Assembly: GCA_016713875.1 (NCBI GenBank)
Contig: JADJOI010000003.1
Coordinates: forward strand, 3,162,001 to 3,226,000
DNA length: 64,000 nucleotides
Reading direction: 5' to 3'
DNA from: Flavobacteriales bacterium
Lineage (GTDB): Bacteria; Bacteroidota; Bacteroidia; Flavobacteriales_F; PHOS-HE28
Shown: piece after piece, positions 58,544 to 64,000 of the stretch
Layout of the letters: every line of letters begins with the position of its first letter
How positions within the stretch are numbered: the first letter of the stretch is position 1
Notes under the pieces: model-generated
Database searches by the model: none
What the model saw: only the letters and a program-made list of their open reading frames with translations
Told to the model about the DNA's origin: nothing
Position numbers and translations under genes: made by a program

Positions 58544-59383
58544 ATGAGAACCTTGTTGCTCACGCTGTTGATCGTGTTGACCTATGTATGCCCTGCGCAG
58601 GATACGACGGGAACCAACGGGAAGGGGATCAAGGGTTTTTTTGGCCGACATAAGGGCTTCCGACTGGGCCTCAGCCTAGGTCCTCGGTTCTTGCCAGGCG
58701 GCGGCGGTGACGTGGAAGTACGTTACATCGACCAATCGCCAAGTCGGGACAGTCTGCGGCAGGTGATCAAAGTACCTACGGTCAAGACCGTGCTGGCCTA
58801 CCAATTCTATGCAGAGGGTAAATTCAACCGATTCTTCTTTCAATTGGGGATCGAGGGTTTTTTCGGCAAGTTCAATACCCATGCGCCATTCGTGGGCATC
58901 GGCATCACGCCGCTCCGCTGGAAGAGTTGGGACGTACGCACCAGTGCACGGTTGACCTATGGTAGTGGTCGCTTGCGGCTCGGTGACGTAGAGAACAACT
59001 CGGTCTATTTCCTGATCGGGGACCAGTACATCTATGATGATTATCTCCGGATGAATTACCGTGACCGGTACGTAGGGATCGTTCCGTCCATTGGGATAGA
59101 TAAGTCGTTCGGCCGACATTGGGCGGTGCACGCCAGCGCAAACCTGTTCATCACCATCCGGCATGATACGAGAGTGGAATTCTATGGTCATGACGGGGAC
59201 GGACGGAATTCGGCGGCCAAGAAGAAGAACCCCTTCAGCTTGAGCGGCCCCAGAGATAGCACCAGCGAAGTTGACCTGGATGATGTGGACCTGGACTTCA
59301 TCATGGATGGGGAGGTCATCGACAAATTGCCGCAGTACTATACTGGATTATCCCTTCTTGCCGGGGTCTGCTACATGTTCTGA
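58544..59383 (+). CDS. Outer membrane beta-barrel protein in lower-GC insert
   Basis: A 279-residue exported protein. The signal peptide ends VCPAQ. The mature part has alternating strands rich in aromatic and Gly residues (FRLGLSLGPRFLPGGGGDVE, FNRFFFQLGIEGFFGKFNT, RTSARLTYGSGRLRLG), typical for an outer membrane barrel, and a polar insert near residue 225 (DGDGRNSAAKKKNPF). It ends with YYTGLSLLAGVCYMF. The codon use is clearly less GC-biased than in neighbouring genes, and it lies inside the 131-bp repeat-bounded insertion together with IS3 remnants, so acquisition by transfer is likely. Function unknown. Confidence 0.75.
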   Translation: MRTLLLTLLIVLTYVCPAQDTTGTNGKGIKGFFGRHKGFRLGLSLGPRFLPGGGGDVEVRYIDQSPSRDSLRQVIKVPTVKTVLAYQFYAEGKFNRFFFQLGIEGFFGKFNTHAPFVGIGITPLRWKSWDVRTSARLTYGSGRLRLGDVENNSVYFLIGDQYIYDDYLRMNYRDRYVGIVPSIGIDKSFGRHWAVHASANLFITIRHDTRVEFYGHDGDGRNSAAKKKNPFSLSGPRDSTSEVDLDDVDLDFIMDGEVIDKLPQYYTGLSLLAGVCYMF

Positions 59384-59470
59384 CGGATAGTGTGCCACTG
59401 GGCCGATCCGAACGAGGTGCTCCCGACCAAGCGATCCTTGCTCCTTCGGACTATGGGGCATGCGGCACCC

Positions 59471-60235
59471 TCAGATCACCCCCGCCAGCAGGCCCGCGGC
59501 GATGGCCAGCAGCAGCACCGCCACCGCGAGCTGCACGCCGCGGTAGGTGAGGGAAGGCAGCAGCTTGCGTCCCCACCACGCCCCGGCGAAGGCGGCCAGC
59601 ACGCACACCGTCAGCAGCCCGGCGTGGGTGCCCAGCGCCGCGCGGTCCAGCACGGTGAGGTAGACCGGGATGCGCGCCAGGTCCACCAGCAGCGCGATGG
59701 CCGTGCCGGTGGCCACGTAGCCCTCCTTGCTGAGGCCGCCGTGCACCAGGAACATGCTGCGCAGGGCGCCCTGGTGGCCGCTGAGCCCACCGAATAGGCC
59801 GCTGACCAGCCCGCCCACGGTGCGCCAGCGCGCCCCGAAACGCAGGCCCTTGAGCGCCGGCGACAGCTCCAGCAGGGCGAAGAAGGCCATCAGCAGGGCG
59901 ATCGTCACCTGCAACGGTCCCACCGCATGGCGGGCACCGTGGTAAAGGGGCTCCAGGCTGCCCAGGCGCCCCAGCAGCCAGGCCCCGGCGAAGGCGCCGG
60001 CGATCGCCGGCAGTCCGAAGGCCAGCAGCGTGGGCCGGTGCACGTGCGTGCGCAGCAGCGCGAACTTGAAGGCGTTGTTCAGCAGGTGCACCACAGCGGT
60101 GAGGGCCACGGCCTGCGGCAGGGGCAGGAAGAGCGCGAAGGCCGGCAGCAGCAGGGTGCCCAGCCCGAAGCCGCTCACGAAGGTGAGCAGCGAGGCCACC
60201 AAGGCCACCAGGGGCAACAGGAGCGTGCCGGACAC
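59471..60235 (-). CDS. TauE/SafE family membrane transporter
   Basis: A 254-residue integral membrane protein of the TSUP (sulfite exporter TauE/SafE) family, with about seven to eight helices. Typical features are the N-terminal segment FVSGFGLGTLLLPAFALFLP, the following ALTAVVHLLNNAFKFALL, and the repeated second half, GLVSGLFGGLSGHQGALRSM. TSUP members export sulfite, sulfoacetate or related anions; the substrate here is not known. It starts with GTG; TAAGTTCG 5 nt upstream on the minus strand resembles a -7 element. Its 3' end was duplicated 1960 nt away, but this copy seems complete. Confidence 0.87.
   Translation of the reverse strand: MSGTLLLPLVALVASLLTFVSGFGLGTLLLPAFALFLPLPQAVALTAVVHLLNNAFKFALLRTHVHRPTLLAFGLPAIAGAFAGAWLLGRLGSLEPLYHGARHAVGPLQVTIALLMAFFALLELSPALKGLRFGARWRTVGGLVSGLFGGLSGHQGALRSMFLVHGGLSKEGYVATGTAIALLVDLARIPVYLTVLDRAALGTHAGLLTVCVLAAFAGAWWGRKLLPSLTYRGVQLAVAVLLLAIAAGLLAGVI
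59473..59603. repeat. 131-bp direct repeat of tauE 3' end (right copy)
   Basis: Partner of 57513-57643; this copy is in the intact tauE gene and so is probably the source. Confidence 0.95.
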
Positions 60236-60239
60236 CGCA

Positions 60240-60247
60240 CGAACTTA
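60240..60247 (-). promoter_or_regulatory. -7 promoter element before tauE
   Basis: Minus-strand TAAGTTCG, 4 nt before the GTG start, implying a nearly leaderless transcript. Confidence 0.35.
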
Positions 60248-60321
60248 CGCAGACGCCGTCATGGCGCCCATGGGCGTGAACAACCGGCCACCTCCGCCGT
60301 TCCTTCCAGCGGACGCCGCGC

Positions 60322-60329
60322 TACCTTCG
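60322..60329 (+). promoter_or_regulatory. -7 promoter element before thioredoxin-like gene
   Basis: TACCTTCG, 29 nt before the ATG at 60359. Confidence 0.5.
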
Positions 60330-60358
60330 TGCGTCCTATCCGACAACACCCTCTGACG

Positions 60359-60988
60359 ATGAAGACCGCGATCGCGCTTTCCGCCCTGGCCCTGCTGGGC
60401 ATGGCCCCCCACGGCGAACTCAAGGACCTCAACCTGGGCGATGCCCTGCCGCTGCCCGACCATCGCATGATGGACGTGAGCGGCCAGGAGAAGAGCCTCA
60501 AGGAGCTGGCGGGCAAGAACGGCCTGCTGGTGATCTTCAGCTGCAACACCTGCCCCTTCGTGGTGGGCGATGGCGACAGCGAGGGCTGGGAGGGCCGCTA
60601 CCCCGAGCTGGGCGTCTTCGCCCGCAAGCACGGCGTGGGCATGGCGCTGGTGAACAGCAACGAGGCCAAGCGCGCCATGGGCGATAGCTTCGACGACATG
60701 AAGAAGCGCTACACCGAGAAGGGCTACAACCACTACTACCTGCTGGACAAGGACCACCAGGTGGCCGATGCCTTCGCGGCGCGCACCACCCCGCACGTGT
60801 TCCTGTTCGACAAGGACCTGAAGTTGGTGTATAAGGGCGCGGTGGACGACCGGGTGGAGAAGGCCGCCGACGTGAAGCAGCCCTTCGTGCGCAACGCCAT
60901 CACCAACCTGGCCGATGGTAAGCCCATCGATCCCGCGGTGACGCGCAACATCGGGTGCAGCATCAAGCGCGTGGAGCACACGCACTGA
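60359..60988 (+). CDS. Exported thioredoxin-like (AhpC/TSA-type redoxin) protein
   Basis: A 209-residue redoxin with a short N-terminal hydrophobic segment (ALSALALLGMAPHG) that may act as a signal peptide. The domain has GDALPLPDHRMMDVSGQEKS, then LLVIFSCNTCPFVVGD with a CNTC motif in the position of the thioredoxin active site, and cis-Pro region RTTPHVFLFDKDLKLVYKGA. The pattern matches the thiol-disulfide/peroxiredoxin-like family whose members often carry CPF. Targets are unknown. A GC-rich hairpin follows the gene. Confidence 0.83.
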   Translation: MKTAIALSALALLGMAPHGELKDLNLGDALPLPDHRMMDVSGQEKSLKELAGKNGLLVIFSCNTCPFVVGDGDSEGWEGRYPELGVFARKHGVGMALVNSNEAKRAMGDSFDDMKKRYTEKGYNHYYLLDKDHQVADAFAARTTPHVFLFDKDLKLVYKGAVDDRVEKAADVKQPFVRNAITNLADGKPIDPAVTRNIGCSIKRVEHTH

Positions 60989-61011
60989 ACCGATCTGTGA
61001 ACAACGCCTGT

Positions 61012-61036
61012 GCGGCCGCTCCACCGGGGCGGCCGC
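61012..61036 (+). terminator. GC-rich hairpin after thioredoxin-like gene
   Basis: GCGGCCGC / GCGGCCGC 8-bp stem with a 9-nt loop, extended by AACA / TGTT with an internal bulge. There is no T-run. Confidence 0.5.
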
Positions 61037-61104
61037 GCTGTTGATAAGAGGCGCCCGTCCGCAGCGGCGAAGCGTCGTTCCTTTGTGCGAAAGGGAAAGC
61101 GGAC

Positions 61105-62412
61105 ATGAACGTGCTGCTGATCGGAAGCGGGGGCCGGGAGCACGCCCTGGCCTGGAAACTGGCCCAGAGCACCCTGCTCGACGCCCTGTACATCGCCCCG
61201 GGCAACCCGGGCATGGCGCGCCACGGACGACTGGTGGACCTGGACCTGCACGACGGCAAGGCGCTGCGGCGTTTCCTGTTGGACAACCGGATCCGCATCG
61301 TGGTGGTGGGCCCCGAGGGCCCGCTGGTGGACGGCCTGCACGATCGCATCGCCGATGACCCGAAGCTGGCGGACATCACGGTGATCGGCCCGCGGGCCGC
61401 GGCCGCGCGCCTGGAGGGCAGCAAGGACTTCGCCAAGGAGTTCATGTTCCGCCACAACATCCCCACGGCGGCGCACCGCACCTTCCGCCAGGGCGAACTG
61501 AAGGAGGCCATCGCGCACCTCGAGCGGGTGAAGCTGCCGTACGTGTTGAAGGCCGACGGCCTGGCCGCCGGCAAGGGCGTGGTGATCACCAGCGACCGCA
61601 AGGAGGCCGAGAAGGTGCTGCGCGACATGCTGGAGAAGGGCCGCTTCGGCACCGCCGGCGAGCGCGTGGTGATCGAGGACCACCTGGCGGGCATCGAGGT
61701 CAGCGCCTTCCTGATCACCGACGGGCGCTCGTTCAAGATGCTGCCCGCGGCCAAGGACTACAAGCGCATCGGCGATGGCGACACCGGCCCCAACACGGGC
61801 GGCATGGGCGCCGTGAGCCCCGTGCCCTTCGCCGACAAGGACTTCATGCAGAAGGTGCACGACCGCATCGCCGCGCCCACCATCCGCGGCCTGCAGCAGG
61901 AAGGCATCGCCTACCAAGGGTTCCTGTTCATGGGGCTGATGAACGTGGGCGGCGAGCCCTACGTGATCGAGTACAACGTGCGCCTGGGCGACCCGGAGGC
62001 CGAGGCCATCCTGCCGCGCCTGCGCAGCGACCTGATGGACCTCTTCGAGGGCATCGCCACCGGCACCCTCAGCGAACGCCACGTGGACGTGGACGACCGC
62101 ACCTGTGTGAGCGTGGTGCTGGCCAGCGAGGGCTATCCCGGGGAGGTGGCCAAGGGGCGCGCCATCCATGGGCTGCAGGAGGTTCGCGATGCGCTGGTGT
62201 TCCACGCCGGCACGGCCGAAGGCCTGCAGGGCCTGGTCTCCGCCGGGGGGCGCGTGCTGGTGGTCACCGCCATGGGCAAGGACCTGGAGCACGCGATCCT
62301 GAACACCTATACGCAGGCGGCGGGCGTCACCTTCCAAGGGCGGCAACTGCGCACGGACATCGGGCACGACCTGGTGCGGCAACCGACGAAGAGCGGCGTG
62401 GTGCAGGCCTGA
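61105..62412 (+). CDS. purD: Phosphoribosylamine--glycine ligase
   Basis: A 435-residue ATP-grasp enzyme, the second step of purine synthesis, joining glycine to 5-phosphoribosylamine. The N-terminus MNVLLIGSGGREHALAWKLA and PGNPGMARHG are typical. In the ATP-grasp core, LPYVLKADGLAAGKGVVITS, EVSAFLITDG, and DGDTGPNTGGMGAVSPVPF are all present, as is YEYNVRLGDPEAEAILPR (with Ile in the second position here). Length is normal. CCTTTG at 61080-61085 is a weak -7-like element. purQ lies 1.3 kb further, so the region has a purine theme. Confidence 0.96.
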   Translation: MNVLLIGSGGREHALAWKLAQSTLLDALYIAPGNPGMARHGRLVDLDLHDGKALRRFLLDNRIRIVVVGPEGPLVDGLHDRIADDPKLADITVIGPRAAAARLEGSKDFAKEFMFRHNIPTAAHRTFRQGELKEAIAHLERVKLPYVLKADGLAAGKGVVITSDRKEAEKVLRDMLEKGRFGTAGERVVIEDHLAGIEVSAFLITDGRSFKMLPAAKDYKRIGDGDTGPNTGGMGAVSPVPFADKDFMQKVHDRIAAPTIRGLQQEGIAYQGFLFMGLMNVGGEPYVIEYNVRLGDPEAEAILPRLRSDLMDLFEGIATGTLSERHVDVDDRTCVSVVLASEGYPGEVAKGRAIHGLQEVRDALVFHAGTAEGLQGLVSAGGRVLVVTAMGKDLEHAILNTYTQAAGVTFQGRQLRTDIGHDLVRQPTKSGVVQA

Positions 62413-62422
62413 TGGCGAGCGA

Positions 62423-62605
62423 TCAGAGCATGCCGCCCTGTTCCTTCGCCTTCCGGTTGTACCGGCCCTGCATACGCATCCAGTAGATGACGCCGAAGCC
62501 CAGCACGCAGGAGAAGAGCACCGGCGGCAGCCAGCCGAACGGCGTCAGGAACCAGTCGAAGGTCTTCTGCATGAAGTGACCGATGCCGAACCAGATCTGT
62601 TGCAT
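62423..62605 (-). CDS. Small single-span membrane protein, DUF6341-like
   Basis: A 60-residue protein with MQQIWFGIGHFMQKTFDWFL, then one hydrophobic helix (PPVLFSCVLGFGVIYWM) and a short basic tail RMQGRYNRKAKEQGG. Aromatic N-terminus plus one helix plus YW before the tail matches small proteins I know next to purD in Flavobacteriia. A perfect -7 element lies 22 nt before the ATG. The frame is open for 1.4 kb further upstream, but that part is antisense and not coding. Function unknown. Confidence 0.68.
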   Translation of the reverse strand: MQQIWFGIGHFMQKTFDWFLTPFGWLPPVLFSCVLGFGVIYWMRMQGRYNRKAKEQGGML

Positions 62606-62627
62606 GGTGCGCGTGCTTAAGGCCCGC

Positions 62628-62635
62628 CAAAGATA
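62628..62635 (-). promoter_or_regulatory. -7 promoter element before small membrane protein gene
   Basis: Minus-strand TATCTTTG, perfect TAnnTTTG, 22 nt before the ATG at 62605. Confidence 0.6.
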
Positions 62636-62653
62636 GGATCCCGGCCCATCCAC

Positions 62654-63628
62654 ATGCTCGTCCGCGTCTACCGCACCTACCAGCCGGCGCTTCTGTTGGG
62701 GCTGCTGGTGCTTGCCCCGGTCGTGTGGTCTGGCCTCTTCGTGCACGGCGCACCGGTGTCGCCGGGCCCACACATGCCGGGCTACCAGCCCTTCGCCCTG
62801 GCCTTCGCGCTGTGGCCTTGGACCGCGCCTCTGGCCGGGGTGCTGGTGACGCTGGCGCTGGGTGTTCAATTGGACCGCCTGGCGAATGACCGGGAGCTCT
62901 TCGAGCGGCACCACCACCTGCCAGCGCTGCTCTTTCCGCTGCTGCCGGCCGTGGGCCCGTTGCGCATGGCGCCCGATCCTGCGCTGCTGGGCATGCCGGC
63001 CGTGCTGCAGGCGCTGCGCATCGCCTGGGGCACGCAGGGCCGCACCCGCGCATTGGGCCCCTTGTTCGACGCCGGCTGCCTGATCGGTGTGGCCGCACTG
63101 CTGCATTTCCCGTATGTGTTCATGGTGGTCGTGCTGTGGGCCTCGGCGGCCGTGATGCGGCCCTACGGCTGGCGCGATTATGTGGTGCCCCTGCTCGGCG
63201 CGGTGGTGGTGCTGATGGTGGCCTGGGGCGTGGTGACGCTCACCGGGGTCGCCACCTGGGCCCCGATGGGAACCCTTGCCCTCAGCACGCCTGTGCCAAC
63301 GACCATGTATGTGCTCCGCGACCGTGTGGCGCCGACCTTGGTGACCGTGCTCTTCCTGGTGGCCATGCCCGTCATGGCCGGGGTGTACCAGCGCAGCATC
63401 ATGCGCGAGAAGAACGCCCGCGCCTCCTTCCTGGCTTTTGCGTTCGCCTGCCTGCTGTTGCTGGGCTTCGCCGCCGTGCTGGGCCACACGCTGCCTGCGA
63501 CGCTGGTGGCCTGTCCGCTGGCGGTGATCCTGAGCTACCCCTTGCAGGCCACGCGGCGCCTGTGGCTTGCCGAGCTGGCCGTGGCCGCTCTGCTGCTGGC
63601 CGCCGTGGCCGGCCCATGGTGGGGCTGA
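62654..63628 (+). CDS. Polytopic membrane protein, DUF6427-like
   Basis: A 324-residue integral membrane protein with about nine to ten hydrophobic helices and few polar loops (for example YQPALLLGLLVLAPVVW, GCLIGVAALLHFPYVFMVVV, LVTVLFLVAMPVMAGVYQ). I see no catalytic motif. A protein of this size and shape is commonly found beside purD and the small membrane protein in Flavobacteriia and is annotated as DUF6427; the assignment is from context. It is divergent from the small membrane protein gene, with 48 nt between them, and is followed by purQ. Confidence 0.7.
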   Translation: MLVRVYRTYQPALLLGLLVLAPVVWSGLFVHGAPVSPGPHMPGYQPFALAFALWPWTAPLAGVLVTLALGVQLDRLANDRELFERHHHLPALLFPLLPAVGPLRMAPDPALLGMPAVLQALRIAWGTQGRTRALGPLFDAGCLIGVAALLHFPYVFMVVVLWASAAVMRPYGWRDYVVPLLGAVVVLMVAWGVVTLTGVATWAPMGTLALSTPVPTTMYVLRDRVAPTLVTVLFLVAMPVMAGVYQRSIMREKNARASFLAFAFACLLLLGFAAVLGHTLPATLVACPLAVILSYPLQATRRLWLAELAVAALLLAAVAGPWWG

Positions 63629-63629
63629 A

Positions 63630-63637
63630 TACCTTTG
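63630..63637 (+). promoter_or_regulatory. -7 promoter element before purQ
   Basis: TACCTTTG, perfect TAnnTTTG, 33 nt before the ATG at 63671. Confidence 0.6.
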
Positions 63638-63670
63638 AAGCCCCTGCGCACAGGCGCAGCTCCAACCACC

Positions 63671-64000
<330 letters not shown>

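Overview
This is a chromosomal window of high GC content (coding and intergenic DNA alike, with the exception noted below) from a member of the Bacteroidota, most probably a high-GC flavobacterium-like lineage. The evidence is a PorZ-type type IX secretion (T9SS) component next to recO, nine further proteins ending in T9SS type A or type B (gliding-motility-associated) sorting domains, Flavobacteriia-like gene neighbourhoods (DUF4175 / ATP-binding protein / ybeY; purD / small membrane protein / polytopic membrane protein / purQ), and a recurrent promoter element TAnnTTyG 5-70 nt upstream of start codons, matching the Bacteroidota -7 consensus TAnnTTTG. I cannot name the species.

Layout. 1-3.6 kb: xseA-xseB, a hypothetical gene and a haloperoxidase-type PAP2 lipoprotein. 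3.6-7.9 kb (minus): DUF4175 giant coiled-coil protein, anti-sigma-type ATPase and ybeY, a tight operon. 8.0-25.7 kb: housekeeping genes (gltX-folB, tRNA-Cys, porZ-recO, an S9 peptidase, a LysM lytic transglycosylase, pepA-pdxA, ribE) mixed with T9SS cargo. 25.7-26.4 kb: a gene-free block of palindromic repeats. 26.4-29.4 kb: M1 peptidase and metF. 29.4-37.8 kb (minus): a surface-protein cluster in which a sigma-70 factor gene, a membrane anti-sigma-like protein carrying a type B sorting domain, and two nidogen-domain adhesins form one probable operon, followed upstream by a third nidogen-domain protein. 37.9-39.7 kb: lepA. 39.7-47.4 kb: two tandem giant FG-GAP proteins with nearly identical 3' ends. 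47.4-53 kb: a polytopic membrane protein, then an ECF sigma factor / anti-sigma pair and three envelope genes that share a new bipartite promoter motif. 53-57.5 kb: yebC, a NIT-HAMP histidine kinase and an acyl-CoA carboxylase beta subunit. 57.5-59.5 kb: a scar with IS3 transposase remnants, a small inverted-repeat element and a lower-GC beta-barrel gene, bounded by a 131-bp direct repeat of the 3' end of a TauE/SafE gene. 59.5-64 kb: tauE, a thioredoxin-like protein, purD, two membrane proteins, and purQ cut off by the window end.

The two most interesting systems are regulatory. First, four copies of (G)GCTGTAAC-N16/17-CGTCC-type promoters occur within 3 kb, one in front of the ECF sigma gene itself and one in front of each of three downstream envelope genes, which predicts an autoregulated ECF regulon. 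Second, the sigma factor at 36.2 kb is co-transcribed with a protein that combines triplicated cytoplasmic repeats, one membrane helix and a T9SS type B sorting domain, which suggests a link between secretion status and transcription of surface adhesins. Both functional interpretations are inferences.
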